Part shown: positions 10,812-22,809 of the stretch, in pieces
Layout: each line of letters starts with the position of its first letter
Numbering within the stretch: the first letter of the stretch is position 1
Assembly (NCBI RefSeq): GCF_011386835.1
Contig: NC_088800.1
Coordinates: forward strand, 12,920,572-12,984,571
DNA length: 64,000 bases
Direction of reading: 5' to 3'
DNA from: Chrysemys picta bellii
Taxonomy: Eukaryota; Chordata; Testudines; Emydidae
The notes under the pieces: generated by a model
Seen by the model: the letters and a program-made list of their open reading frames with translations, nothing else
Databases searched by the model: none
Told to the model about the DNA's origin: nothing
Translations under genes and position numbers: made by a program

Positions 10812-11360
10812 TGTAGCAATGGTGGTTTAGGTTGGCATTAGGACAAACTTCTTGTCAGGGTGGTTAAGCACTGTAATAAATTGCCTAGGGAGGTTGTGGT
10901 AACTCCATCACTGAAGATTTTTAAGAGCAGGTTAGACAAACACCTGTCGGGGATGGTCTAGATCAGTGGTTCTCAAAGCCAGTCTGCTGCTTGTTCAGGG
11001 AAAGCCTCTGGCAGGCCGGGACAGTTTTTTACCTGCCGCGTCCGCAGGTTCAGCTGATCCCAGCTCCCACTGGCCGCGGTTCACCGCTCCAGGTCAATGG
11101 GGGCTGCAGGAAGCGGCGCGGGCAGAGGGACGTACTGGCCGCTGCTTCCTGCAGCTCCCATTGGCCCGGAGCAGTGAACCTGCGGACGTGGCAGGTAAAT
11201 AAACCGGCCCGGCCTGCCAGGGGCTTTCCCTGAACAAGTGGCGGACCAGCTTTGAGAACCACTGGTCCAGATAATACTTAGTCCTGCCGTGAGTGCAGGA
11301 GACTGAACTAGATGTTCTCTTGAGGTCCATTCCAGTCCTACAGTTCTATGATTTTATGAT
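10812..11360 (+). repeat. CR1 LINE 3' end, interrupted
   Basis: The sequence from gtagcaatggtggtttaggt through gtcagggtggttaagcactg to gcaggttagacaaacacctg is the 3' region of a CR1 LINE. It resumes after a nested hAT element with ataatacttagtcctgcc and ends in ttccagtcctacagttctatgatttt, the usual CR1 tail. Only the last part of the LINE is present, so it is a 5'-truncated dead copy. Without the 301-bp insert and its duplicated site it spans about 240 bp. Confidence 0.92.
10964..11264. mobile_element. GC-rich palindromic hAT MITE nested in CR1
   Basis: Inverted ends are CAGTGGTTCTCAAAGC and GCTTTGAGAACCACTG. The 8-bp duplication is GTCTAGAT at 10956-10963 and GTCCAGAT at 11265-11272, with one mismatch. 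The duplicated site belongs to the CR1 tail, so insertion followed CR1 integration. The interior is the same palindromic core as at 8306 (gtccgcaggttcag, cggaccag, gggaaagcctctgg) although the outer ends differ. It has no transposase. Confidence 0.95.
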
Positions 11361-11759
11361 ACTCCACTTACCTACCTTGAAAGAACTTGAGTGGGTCCTG
11401 TTGTAATTTGATCCTGTGAGTCTGAGGAGTCTAGGTATTCTGTGACTGAGAGTTAAGCTATGGAGCTGTCCCCAACCCAGGATGCTCTCAAAGCTGTGTA
11501 GAATGCCCTGCTCCTCCGAACCATCTCTTTGACCATGTATTTGGATCTGATAAGGATGCTATCAAAGCGGCTCTCAACACTGTTCTTCTTGCTACTGTTC
11601 TTATACTGTGCTTACCTCTGTAGCAACGCAGTGCCTTCCAGTAGTTCATTTAGCTATGTGACTAACGTGTCGAGTGGAGTTTGTTCTGTCTTCGTGGGCA
11701 GAAGTGTGTACAGCGGAGTGTCTTCTTTTGGAGGTGGTGGTGGGGACTCTGTGGTTATG

Positions 11760-12330
11760 TGTATTTTAGGGAAGACAGGCTGAAGAAGAGCATCTGGGAG
11801 TAGAAGGTGATGAGGTTTGTGATGGGCTTCCTGGGGCAGTTCATTCTGCAGTCTTGGACCGGCCCCTGAGACAGCTGTCTCCCTCACAAGATGAGCTTTC
11901 ACTTTATTGTGAAAAGTTCTTTTGTGCCCCACGAGCATAGCTGTTGATCACAATATTCCTCCTAGAGCTTTAGTCAATGTGTTGGATATTCTGGGCATAG
12001 GGGATTGCGTGTCTTTGAAGATAAGGACCAAGACCTTGAACTTGATTCAATATTCTGTGGGAAGCTGGTGTAGGGAGTGGAGGACTGGCTTGATGTGCTT
12101 CCGGAAGCCCGTGTTTCTGAAGAGATGTGCTGCAGCCTTCTTTACCTGTTATACTTAAGGGCTGAAGGCTTCATGCCCAGGTTTATTGCATTGCTCTAGT
12201 CTATCTGAGAAATGACAAAGGCATGAGTATCTGAGGCCCGGTCATCATGTGTCAAGGATAGGATGGAGTCTCTAGGCAGCTGGAGATGGTAGAGAGCATT
12301 ATCCTCAGCTGTTGCTGCTATGTGACAGTT
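11760..12330. repeat. possible ancient LINE-like remnant
   Basis: Phrases such as ttgaagataaggaccaagacc, tgaacttgattcaat-ttctgtgggaagctggtgtaggg, gatgtgctgcag and ttgcattgctctagtctatc echo a widespread amniote LINE-like repeat. No reading frame survives. Both family and orientation are uncertain. Confidence 0.3.
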
Positions 12331-12344
12331 TAGCATTTGCAACA

Positions 12345-15300
12345 ACTCCATAGAGTGCTCCTAATCTGCAGACTGAATTGACTAATTGTGGGTGCATTTC
12401 TTCAGCCAAAACAGACTTCACTAGGGGTTCAAGCTTTTCAGAATGTTCTTCTCTGCCTATTAGCATAACTTATGGCTTGCTCTAGTTCAGTTTAAACCAG
12501 CTGTTCTTCCTCCATGAGCTGATTTTTGTCCACTGGGTCATCTTGGTAGGAGTGGTATGGTCATATATGGTGAAAGGATACAGAGAGCTGTGTGTCACTC
12601 TGTGCTTGATTCAAGGCTCTAATTTAGTACTTCACACGGGAAACATACCCTCTGTTATCATGATGGGCGAGAGCCTGAATGCAGTTGTCTGACTCAATGG
12701 TTTGTGCCCATGCCTGCTGAGGAATGTGTGTAATATCGGAGCAGACCTTGCTGTTGAAGTGTTGGCTCTTTTTCACCTATCTACATAAACTCTGCGATAG
12801 GACTGTGTGTAGGAAAATAAGTTGTTTTACCTCCCCTGCCCACATATAAAGTACTGTATCGAATGCTTCAAAAGCCAGGAAATCAATCAAAGTAAAAGCT
12901 TGCTCATGTGATTTTAACTTGTAATGTTTCCTGTGAGGTTTTTGTTTGTGTTACAGCCCTAATGTTTAACTAGTTTTGTGTGTGACTTTCTTTTTGGTGA
13001 GATTTTATTTTTTCATCCATCTGTTTAGAAGAACAGGTTCTCCCCATTTCTGATAGCCATGAAATTATTTTCCCAAGGGAATAGGAGAGAAGGAAGATTA
13101 TGGGAAACACCAAAGGGGGAAATCTAAGAATAGACTTGTTTTTGCTGATGATACACTAAGGTTCATTATAAACCTATTACTACCCTTCCAAATGTCCTTG
13201 AGCTCTGTGAGAGCTTTGCAAAACTTCTTGCATTTCAAATTCACTTACTCGGAGGTGCTTCCTCTGAGTAAAACATGCATTTATAGAAACGGGCTTGTGA
13301 GACAGTTGGCATTTAAATATGAAGATGCCTCTATTAAAAAATACTTGGAAATACATACATCTCATGTTAGCTGGAGTACCTGTGGGAAGTACATTAAACT
13401 CATCAGTCACCTGAGTTAATTAGCAACATGAGTTAATGTGCTTTGTATCAAATTTCTTTTGAAAACAATGGAGCTGGTGAATGCTGCCTAGAAACTGGAA
13501 ACTGAAATCTTCTCTGAATCAGGTGAAGCGTAGAAAAGTGTAGTGCAAGGTTTCTCGCTTTCTTTAGGGGACTCCTGACCTCTGGGGGTAAGGATTGGGG
13601 GAGAGAGAACACTTCTAGGGGTGCTCTCCATGCCCATCCATTGCTTGGTTTCTGTTGAATCTGCTAGTAATAGTAGCTGTGATTGGTTTCCTTGTGTTTG
13701 AACACCTGTTTACTAGACTGAAATCAGTAACCCATTTTACCTGGTTCTCTTGAACAGCTATCAGGAGTTGGTAATAATTTTCAGATACTACTAACCTGTG
13801 CTCGTTCTCTAACTTCACTTACTAATTTTTTTTAAAAACCCTCCACTTTGGAAATAGATTGATTTTCTTCATTGGCTACTCCTTTCAGGGCAGGTGGAAC
13901 AATAACAAAAACTACTTGAATGTTGATGAATAATAGTTTGAAACTTTGCCTACTTTCGTAGCAGTATGTCCATAAATAGAATCACTGTCTAGCGGGTTTC
14001 CTTTAGCAAAGGAAGTGTGCCACTGTTACAAAATGAGCTAAGGAGGGACACCTGCAGTCATATACATTAAGGCCATAGCTTCTGTACGTGAAGCATAGGA
14101 CTTTTAAGAATATGAGCATAATAGATAATGGACCGGATCCTTGACCCAGGTCCCCTTCCTCCCCTCCCTTCCCCTCCCATTGGCAACTTTGTGCCACTGA
14201 GGCAGAATTGGAAGGAGGCATAAAGCTAGTGTGTCAAGCCCTACATCATCCTCTTATTATTTTCTCCCCATCTGCTTGGCACAGCATGTCATGGCAGGCT
14301 GAAGATAGAATGGAGTATGGACCGAGTGCACGGTGCTCCCTGGTGGATGAAACTGTGCCCTGGGCTACTTTTACAACTGCTGTAACTTAAACTGGTGGCC
14401 AACGTGGAGCCTGGCATGACCCAGGATTGGGGGAGTACACAGACAGCTCCCCACTCTTGTCCCTTTGGGTCATGGGCCAAGCACACCATGGCCAGATCCA
14501 AGACTGTGGTGTGTTTGGGTCTTGGGTTTTTGACTCACAGTAGAGTTGGTAAGGTGAAGCATGATATCCTTGTATATCAAGTAAGGAGTTTTGTGGTCTG
14601 TTTGACTGGGAGCAGGGACAGCTAAATTCTAACCTTGATTCTCCCATCAACTCAGTGTGTCTCTGGCTCCAGTTCAACAGACCAGAAAGAGGCAAAATTA
14701 AACAAATTCAAGATTAGGAGTCAGAATGAGGAAGGCTATTTTCCGCTCCTTAACAGCAAAATACTGCATATAAGTACTCTTCTCTCTCTTTCTCTCCTTA
14801 TTTTCCTTTTTTAAACGGGTTGTGGCATGATTATTACTAGATGTCGAGAAATGTAAATAACACAAAAATAGCTAACTGTAGCATTCCAGAGTCCTTGGCG
14901 GTGTTCTTGAATTGAAACGTCTGTCTGTGATTCCTCTCCAGCTTCCTCCCCTCACACAGCCATTGGGTTTAAGTATCTACCGATCTACACAAACAGGGCT
15001 TCAGAAAGGATCCCCTCATATGCTGTAGGTGCTAGTGACCCATTCTTCTTTTAACTACTATCCATTTAAACAAACCAAAATTGAGAAGTCTTAGGGCCGT
15101 ATTAAAAAGAATGTGATTCTTGTTATGAGGAAAGTTCATCTAGTCATTGAAGCACACCGTGTTCTGGTACCATTCTCTGATGAGTCTAAGCTCTGTGCCT
15201 TTATGGGAATAAAGGGTGTAAAATGCAGTACCTGACTTAAAGAGCTAATAAATCAGAGTGTTAATCTATTGCTCTTGACACAATCTGGCTCTTCTCCCAG

Positions 15301-15639
15301 TCTGTCTCTCACTTTCACTGCATTCTCAGACCAGAATCCCCCAGTTGGCCTTGGTGTGACAAAGGTATAATTACAACTTGTCTCTCATATTTGTACTATG
15401 TAAATCGGCTTTGACAGGGTAAATTTAACAATTGCAGGGGGGATCTACCCATTTAAAGGACTGTAGAGCAATGGTAATAACTGAATTTCTATGGCACTAA
15501 TTCACTTTTTGAATGGGGCGGGGGTTGAGATAAAAGTCTAGGAATTAGTGCAAAGAAAAGTAGGAAATCACCATGATTATTTTACTTTCTTGCTTTTTTC
15601 TTTAGTGAGGGTGGGTCGGAGACATAGGCTAATAGCTGG
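12345..15639. other. 3.3 kb non-coding stretch, nothing recognised
   Basis: I see no repeat ends, coding pattern or RNA gene here. The short open frames give low-complexity or unremarkable peptides. A search might find old LINE fragments that I cannot recognise by eye. Confidence 0.4.
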
Positions 15640-15658
15640 TTTTTTTTTTTTTTTTTTT
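15640..15658. repeat. poly-T tract (19 bases)
   Basis: A run of T at 15640-15658. It may be the tail of a minus-strand retroposed copy, but no body is recognisable beside it. Confidence 0.8.
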
Positions 15659-15986
15659 GATGGCAACTTTAACCAAAATAAAAGTTAAAAGAAAACTATA
15701 TATACATCATGGGAAGATGAGCTATTTTACAACTTAAAGTACAGCGGTGATGGAGAGAGATGATTTGCAGCCTGACCTTCAGAGGTTTTTAGCCATCACA
15801 GTATCTAATACTGTTCACTCTGAAGTCAGTAGACTATTCGGAACAACAGAAGCAGGATGGAATCTATGTTAGAGCTGGTTGAAATTTTGCAAATGGCATT
15901 TTATTTTAAATGGCTTTTATTTAAATTGGAAATTTCCACAATTTGTCTTTTTCTCTGTTTTTCATGTTTTTGATGAAATGGGGACA

Positions 15987-15989
<3 letters not shown>

Positions 15990-16018
<29 letters not shown>
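15990..16018. repeat. poly-T tract (29 bases)
   Basis: This is the longest homopolymer in the window. It is followed by a pyrimidine-rich stretch to about 16090. The exact length is likely to be unstable in sequencing. Confidence 0.85.
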
Positions 16019-16020
<2 letters not shown>

Positions 16021-16090
16021 TTTTTACAATTTATCTTTTCTTCCCCTTTGTCCCTTTCTCTCCTTTCCCCCCTCTCAGCCTTCCTTTTCA

Positions 16091-17288
16091 ATGGCAAGTC
16101 ACAAGGGGACCAGGAACAAGGAAAACTGGGGGGAAAAAATGGAAAAATTTCAAAAGCAAAAATTCTGATTACAACTCTTCTCTGGAAAAAATTGAAAAGA
16201 AATGAAATATTGTTTCTTTTTGAAACCTGGGAAACAAAAATTACTGCAATTATTTGTGCATGCTTCCTTAATTTTCAACCAACTCTCTGGCAAGTTTCTG
16301 AGGGATCAAATAGAAGCTGTAAAGGTTTTCAAATAACAAGCTGGGGAGACTTCATACATTGTAATGTTTATTCTGAGTTAAAATGACTGCAGATATTCAG
16401 CTGCATTTGTGAGATTGGGTGTCTGTATTTTTTTCTGTTTTCAGTTTATTTCCTTCACAATAATATGATTTTGCTTATTCACAAGGACGAAAATATTTAA
16501 TGTTCTAGAAACACGCATTGCATCAGACAAAGAAACAAGCTTTAGAGAATTTTGTTTTTCCCCTTCTCTTGTGTCATTCTGAAGGAAATACTAATGATTT
16601 TGCGTAGCACAAAAGGGTGCCCACTGTCATTTGTTTTTCTGGCATTTGCTCTGAGCTTTTTAGCAGGTGAGTACTAGCTTGCTCAGGCAGAAATGTAATA
16701 ATATTATACTTTGGAGTGAACAGGAAGTCTGCAAACAGCCACAATGTCCTGCCACGGGTGCATGTATAGTAGGGCAGGTTTACTAATGGCAGAACAGTCA
16801 GTAAAATAAGAGCAAAACGTATAGAAAATAATCTTGTCACAGAAAAGTAAATGGAGGAGGGTTGAGTAAGGTATTTGGAGGAAACCACAGCAGTAGGTTA
16901 AATGCAAAATAAAAACCTGGTTTCAGCAGCTGTGCTAGCGACGAAGCTACTCTCCGCAACCTTGACTTCCGTAGCAGTGATGAACAATTTGAATTTTCTA
17001 TCTCTTTAATAGTTTGGAAATTGTTTTCCTTAACTAGCTTTTTCTGCCAGCTGTCTTGGTATTCGCTTTAAGGCCAAATCTTGCTATCTTTACGTGAGTA
17101 AATTTCCCACTGTTGTAAATAGGCTAGATTTTCAGTATTAGTAATGCCATATTTGTGACTGCTTCCTCTGACTCCCCACCCCTCCAAAAACACATTGTAA
17201 CTCTTGTGGTGCCAAAAATCATTCTTGTAGAGTATTGGCTGTGTACTGTTAAAGCAGCTGGTGTGTTCCTGCCGTTCATATGCTGAGC
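16091..17288. other. non-coding stretch, nothing recognised
   Basis: Direct reading reveals no structured element between the T-rich tract and the tail at 17289. Confidence 0.4.
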
Positions 17289-17360
17289 GTGTTAATTCAT
17301 TAATGTTTGTAAAGTGCTTTGAGCTCCTTGGATGAAATAAGCAAATGAAATACAAAGTAT
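17289..17360 (+). repeat. MIR/L2-type tail fragment
   Basis: The run ttaatgtttgtaaagtgctt followed by tgagctccttggatgaaa is the end of a common amniote MIR/L2-type repeat. The body upstream is too diverged to delimit. Confidence 0.5.
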
Positions 17361-17801
17361 TGTTCAAGTTAAATGAACATTGCCAAAGCTGGCTATACTT
17401 GATCTACTGGGAAACTGACATCCCCTACCTTTTATTTATATAGCTCCACAAGTGTGGAACTGTATAGAGGGAAGTGCTGCCAAACAAATAAATGAGGCTT
17501 TGCCTCAAATGTCTAACAGCCTACGTCACGGGACAAACTGGTACAGCATGGACTGTACTAAACAAAAATGGAGGGGTGCAGGTAATCATTATAACTGGAA
17601 AGCATCCTGGAATGGCCGTGTTTTGAAAGTGGGGTCTTGGCATATATTAACTGTGAAGATGTACCAGGCCTAAGAAGCAGAAAATAATGCAGCAGAAAGG
17701 AAGTGGTTAGGAGGGTAGCTGGGTGAGAGGCAGGAGATAGGCAGAGCAGCACTTTGATCACGATTCCATTTTAAAGCTTTTATCTTTAAGGAATCCTTCA
17801 C

Positions 17802-17805
<4 letters not shown>

Positions 17806-17833
<28 letters not shown>
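17806..17833. repeat. (CT)n microsatellite
   Basis: About fourteen CT units. Read on the minus strand it produces an Arg-Glu repeat in a spurious open frame. Confidence 0.9.
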
Positions 17834-18702
17834 CCCCCAACGCCCCGAAGAAGTCATTCCTTAGTCTGAGTTTGGGAGATGTTAGTATGTACATGGGAAC
17901 ATGCATACAGTTCTAGAAAATCTTTAGAGGCATGATGTAAGTTTGAGATGCACAGTATAAAAGTATCCAAAGTAAAGGGTGAAAATGGACTGGGAAATTG
18001 GCTTGCCACCCCCTCATGCGTATGAGCATGTCTAGTGTCTTTTCTAACCTTGCTAACTTCTTCCCTTGTGTATTTTCTTTCTTTCAACCCTTGATGTTTT
18101 TTAAAGTAGTTCTTGTGTAAATATTGAATAAAAAAAGGAGTTCTAAAATATTTTTGAAAAATGTGATTCTCTCTCTGTGTAGCAACGATTGTAGGGAGGC
18201 GATATCCTGTCAACAATAGTAGTATCTTGGCAATCTAACATTTAGCTGTGTGTGTGTGTGTGTACACACATAATTTTCAGGGGTAATTATAAGTTACTTT
18301 GAGACACTGTCATACATTTTTTGCAACTAAACATATCTTCTCTGCTGCCATCCAAAGATGTTTTTAGAAGTATGCAGTAATATTAGAGCTGGATGAATAA
18401 TGCAAACAATTTCTCGATAGTATTTGTTTGAATTCTTAAATGAACTCTAGTAGCCTTTGTGGCCCCTTTTTTATTCACATCCCATGAACGCTAGAATAAT
18501 TGAGTTTTACTAGCACAATTGTTTATGGAAAGCAAATTTCAGAGTCTTCTGTATGCTTTTATATGAAAACAATAAATTTAAAATTTCACATGCACTTGCT
18601 TATGCTAGAATACTCATGTTCATTTAATTAGGGAAGAAGAAAAAATCGATTTGGCTTTTATCTGTGCTAAGCAACACAACTCACATTTCAAATTTATGAT
18701 CA
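17834..18702. other. non-coding stretch with short (TG)n
   Basis: The only distinct item is a short TG repeat near 18247-18262 followed by acacaca. No gene is visible. Confidence 0.4.
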
Positions 18703-18710
18703 GTATACAT

Positions 18711-19329
18711 CAGGGGTTGGCACACCTGAGGGCCACATCTAGGTATGGAAATTGTATGGCGGGCCATGAATGCTCACGAAATTGGGGTTGGGGTTCAGGA
18801 GGGGGTGAGGTCTCTGGTGGTGCGGGCTCTGGGGTGGGGCCAGAAAAGAGGAGTTCAGGGTGTGGGAGAGGGTCGGAGTGGGGGGGGGGGATGAGGGCTT
18901 CGGATGGGAGTGTGGGTTCTGGGCTGGGGCTGGGGTTAAGGGGTTTGGGATGCAGGAGGGTGCTCCAGGCTGGGACTGAGGGGTTCGGAATGGGGATCAG
19001 GGCTGGGGCAGGGGTGTAAGCTCCGGGCAGTGCCTACCTCAAGCAGCTCCCAGAAACAGCGGCATGTCCCTCCTTCAGCTCCTACATGGCAGCGTGGCCA
19101 GGCTGCCCCGGCAGCTCCCATTGGCCACAGTTCCCGGCCAATGGGAGCTGCGGGGGCAGCGACTACAGATGGGGCAGTGCCCCCTATCTGCCCCTAAATG
19201 TAGGAGCTGGAGGGGGGGCACCGTGCGCTGAGCGGCCCTCGACCCAGCTCCCCGGTGGGAGCTTGAGGACCGGATTAAATGGGCTGGCGGGCCAGATGTG
19301 GCCTGCAGGCTGTAGTTTGCCCACCCCTG
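18711..19329. mobile_element. 619-bp non-autonomous hAT element
   Basis: The left end is CAGGGGTTGGCACACCTGAG and the right end is GTAGTTTGCCCACCCCTG. The 8-bp duplication is GTATACAT at 18703-18710 and GCATACAT at 19330-19337, with one mismatch. Subterminal gggccacatct and agatgtggcc are inverted copies. The interior is a G-rich degenerate tandem (ggggttcgggatg-like units, 18785-19015) plus an inverted pair with cccattggcc and ggccaatggg at about 19117-19148. No transposase frame is present. Confidence 0.92.
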
Positions 19330-19915
19330 GCATACATTTAAAGAAAATCATACTTGTCAAACAAGACTCAAATACACATTTGAAGAAATTGATCTTCTCC
19401 AGGACATCCTGCAAACAGAAAAAGAAGCTGAATTTGTTGAATGAATTATGTGGTCACTTCTCATAAGAGCTGTTTTTGCGATTTCCCTTCCTCTCTTCTC
19501 CTCTCCTCTTTTTATATTGGGAGAGAAGAAGTAACATGTCAGTGATGTTGCTAGTTGGCAGGTTTTCTCTTGTCTTTCAAGATGTAACTTCAGTAACTTT
19601 AACTTCTAACCTTCTGCATTCTGTGTCCCTGAAGTCTGTTTGGAGTTGCAGCTGATGTCAAGATTCTTCTTGACTTCCTGATCTAAACCTTTATGTAGTG
19701 TTTCTGTGCACTGTTAAAGAAGAGCTGCATTCCACCCCAGAGGTAATTGCAATTCAGTACTCAGGCCTAAGTCCTGGAAGAAGATGCATACAGGTGAACC
19801 CCTACTCAGCTCCCTTTATTTCATTAGGACCCTGCATGACCACAGCACAGAGTTTAGCCTGCATGTATCTCCTTGCAGGAGCAGAACTGAAGGTCTAATC
19901 TGTTGTTAGAGAAGG

Positions 19916-20160
19916 TTTGCTGGTACAGCCATACCTTCCTAGCATAGACGCAGCTTATGCTGGCAAAGTGGTGCTTTTGTCGGTATTGCTTAAACCAGCT
20001 ACCCAAGCAAAGGAAGTTTTATCGGCAAAAACAAGCTTTGGAAGCTGCTTTGCTAGTATAAAAATATTTCTTCTTAAAAACAAACTAAATGGGGGGGGGG
20101 GAACCCTCGTACCCAACATTATTGTACCAGCAAAAGTTTTAAATGCAGACATGGCCTTAG
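19916..20160. mobile_element. probable remnant of a DNA-transposon MITE
   Basis: A perfect 12-bp inverted repeat, TTTGCTGGTACA at 19916-19927 and TGTACCAGCAAA at 20123-20134, brackets about 200 bp. Further cggtattgc/gccata and ctggcaaag motifs lie within. The outer text ending in atgcagacatggcctta resembles the GTCTACAC-ended elements of reptiles. Target duplications could not be defined. Confidence 0.45.
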
Positions 20161-20970
20161 TTTGCAAGTTCTTTTGTAACCTTGATGAAGATCATATCAT
20201 TGTATAATTACATACTAACATGTATTAGTATTAGACAGGCTTCCAGACTTTCCAAAATTTAGGATGGCTTTCATATCCAGTATAAAACTCCCACAAAACC
20301 CTGGTAGTATTGCTGATGTTTGCTATGAATTTGCCTTCAAAAGCTGAACAGTATTTAGTAACTGTAGGAGATCTGGAGATCTTTGCAATATTATTTTTTT
20401 TTTATATTGAATGTGGATTTATATAGGCAGCAGGAGATTGCATGAACCCTGATAGTACTGAGAAAGTCGAGGATGGAAAATGTGTGACTCAGTAGCAGAA
20501 AATTATGCTGAAGTACGAGATAAGCAGTTTCAAGATGGAGCAGAGCTGAAAAGCATTGCATATGTTGAACAGACATTATTACTCTGGGTCTTACAGAACT
20601 TTTCTCTCTTGTGCACACTGTTTCGCTTGCTCTTCACCTTATTTTGTGCTAGTAACTATACCTTACCTTCTTCCGGCGTGGCATAAAATCATTGTTTGGT
20701 ATTGCTATGACTATTTCAGAGCACGGTGTGTTTAAATAATCACCTTTTCATTTGAACTTTGGTTTCCAATTTTTTTTTTAAATTACATCTCCCAGTGAGT
20801 CCAGGTTTGTGGGAAACTTTCTGCACAAATGGAACTTTGTTACCATTATACGCTGTAGGAGGAATACATTATCATTGAGAGAGACACTGACATTAGTCAA
20901 TAATGTACTGGTGGTCCTTGCAAAGCATGCAGAAAATTTGGTGGCATCTGTAAATAAAAACAAATACAAG

Positions 20971-21170
20971 GGGGGAGGGATAGCTCAGTGGTTTGAGCAT
21001 TGGCCTGCTAAACCCAGGGCTGTGAGTTCAATCCTTGAGGGGGCCACTTAGGGATCTGGGGCAAAATCAGTACTTCGTCCTGCTAGTGAAGGCAGGGGGC
21101 TGGACTCGATGACCTTTCAAGGTCCCTTCCAGTTCTTGGAGATAGGATATCTCCATTAATTTATAATTTA
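20971..21170 (+). repeat. tRNA-derived SINE with CR1-like tail (turtle CryI type)
   Basis: The head gggagggatagctcagtggt contains a Pol III A box (tagctcagtgg, 20981-20991). A B box (gagttcaatcc) lies at 21024-21034. The middle (cttagggatctggggcaaaa, then gtacttcgtcctgctagtgaa) is typical of tortoise SINEs. The 3' part (gggctggactcgatgacctt, then aaggtcccttccagttctt) parallels the CR1 end at 11302-11346. Such tails let the SINE borrow CR1 reverse transcriptase. This is the main evidence for a turtle origin. It is not a functional tRNA gene. Confidence 0.92.
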
Positions 21171-21602
21171 AACCAGTGTGCTGCAGCAAATTCATCTAGT
21201 GACCAAGAAACTATTGTTGAAATATCTTCCACTTCTTTCAGTACCAGATATTCCAAATATTAGATTTTTTTAAGATTATGGAAGCTAAGAAAAGGATGTG
21301 TGTAGGCGTTCTAAAACTTTCCACAGTTCAGGCTTGTAAAACAAACTGAACAAGAACCAAGTGCTCCCCTAAAGCATCAACATTTCTATTCTCAGAATAA
21401 CAGCATCTCTGAAATAACTGTGAACCAGCAGAACGTGCTGGTAGTGATATGCAAAAGAGCACTTGAAGCTCTCTCTGATTGATTGAGACTTCTTGTATCC
21501 ATCACTAGAACAGAAGGTAGCTTTGGAAATGGAGCAGGATTTGTGCTATCCAGGTGTGGAACAATGGGCATAAATCTTGGTGTGTTAAAACTCAAACTCA
21601 TT

Positions 21603-21720
21603 GCTTTTAAGGCCAGAAGGACAATTATGATAAATTGATAAACTTGTCTGGCCACCTGCATAACATAGGGCATAGAATTTTACTCTGCATCAAGCTCAAA
21701 GCTATTTGTTGAGCTAGAGA
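21603..21720 (-). repeat. CR1-type LINE tail, minus strand
   Basis: Read on the minus strand, the segment contains tatgccctatgttatgcagg followed by a ggtc/gatg block and ccttctggccttaaaa, the 3' end of a CR1 subfamily different from the copy at 10812. Old and diverged. A plus-strand fragment of similar type occurs at 50553. Confidence 0.6.
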
Positions 21721-22119
21721 ACTCATAGGGCTGTTCCTTTTAACGGGGTAAAATGCATGTCTCTGGTTGCACAGCTGTCATGGATAACCTTACGGGGTTG
21801 CTCTCTGAGCTCTGAGAACAAGCTGGAAGGTTTGGGTGTTCTTGCCTAATTGTTTTTAATTAAACATTGGTGCAACAAGGGTTGTACTTTGACAGGGCAG
21901 AACCAACTAGCTTACAAAATGTACAGAACAAACAAGCTCCATCATGTCATCCCATTACAACATTTCTATTCTAGGAAACACCCGTTGACTTGTTTTGATA
22001 AATTCAGCTCTAATAGTGCCAAGATGCAAATTAAGGAATATGCTTAATCACTTCTGTATACATGTATAACAGTATTTTGGGCTTTTCATATGTGGGCTTG
22101 CAAAGACATCATGCAGCTA

Positions 22120-22378
22120 GGTAAGCATTATTATCCTCATATAATAGGTGGGGCAACTCAGGCACAAAGAAATGAAAGCCACCATTTCCAAAAATGTCCA
22201 CTAAAACCAGATACCTGCAACTCCTGCTGGAGTCAGTGGATGCTGCAGGTGCATGTGATGAAAATCCGCATAGGTGTCTCAAGCTGGGCAACCAAAGTTA
22301 GTGGACCTGTTAAAATAAACTGGGCCTAGGTGATTTGCCCAAGGACACATGCATTGGTAGCAGAGTTCCTGACTCCCA
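22120..22378 (+). repeat. L2/L3-type LINE or MIR tail fragment
   Basis: Segments ttattatcctcatataatag, ggcaactcaggcacaaag and gtgatttgcccaaggacaca match the conserved tail of L2/L3-type repeats. The middle (22180-22325, with gtccactaaaa and gtctcaagctgggcaacc) resembles a spacer seen in sauropsid copies. Confidence 0.5.
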
Positions 22379-22809
22379 TTTATAAATGCTTATATAATTA
22401 CAGAAATTATATTAATTTGAAAGTTGCTGTAGGTTTGCGTTGCAGTTAATACAGAAATCCTAAAGTCTTTTGTTAATAGTAACTTTAAAGTGTGGGTGTA
22501 TTTGATCTCCTTTTGGTATGAAAATTGACAGTTTGGTAGTTTTGTAGCTACATGCTTTAATAGGTGTCACCATTCTGAAATAGTATTCATCACGATAGTA
22601 TGAAGGAGCAGATGTGTTAATGGCAAGCTCTGCTATTACACTTGTGCCACTTCTTTTGTTAATCTGTCACCTCTCTGCCACAGATCACGTGGGAGTGAAG
22701 GATGCTATTCATGCTGGAGAAAGGCAGAGGGTCAGTGTGAACTGATGGGGGCTGTTTACTCTGGGGCCTATTGATATCTTGAGGAAGAGGGGCCTCCCTT
22801 GAAGACCTC

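Noticed and set aside
17670..17906. Minus-strand frame with an Arg-Glu repeat
   Set aside because: The repeat is the (CT)n microsatellite read on the other strand.
20971..21045. Possible functional tRNA gene
   Set aside because: A and B boxes are present, but the segment continues into a SINE body with a CR1-like tail and does not form a clean cloverleaf by eye.
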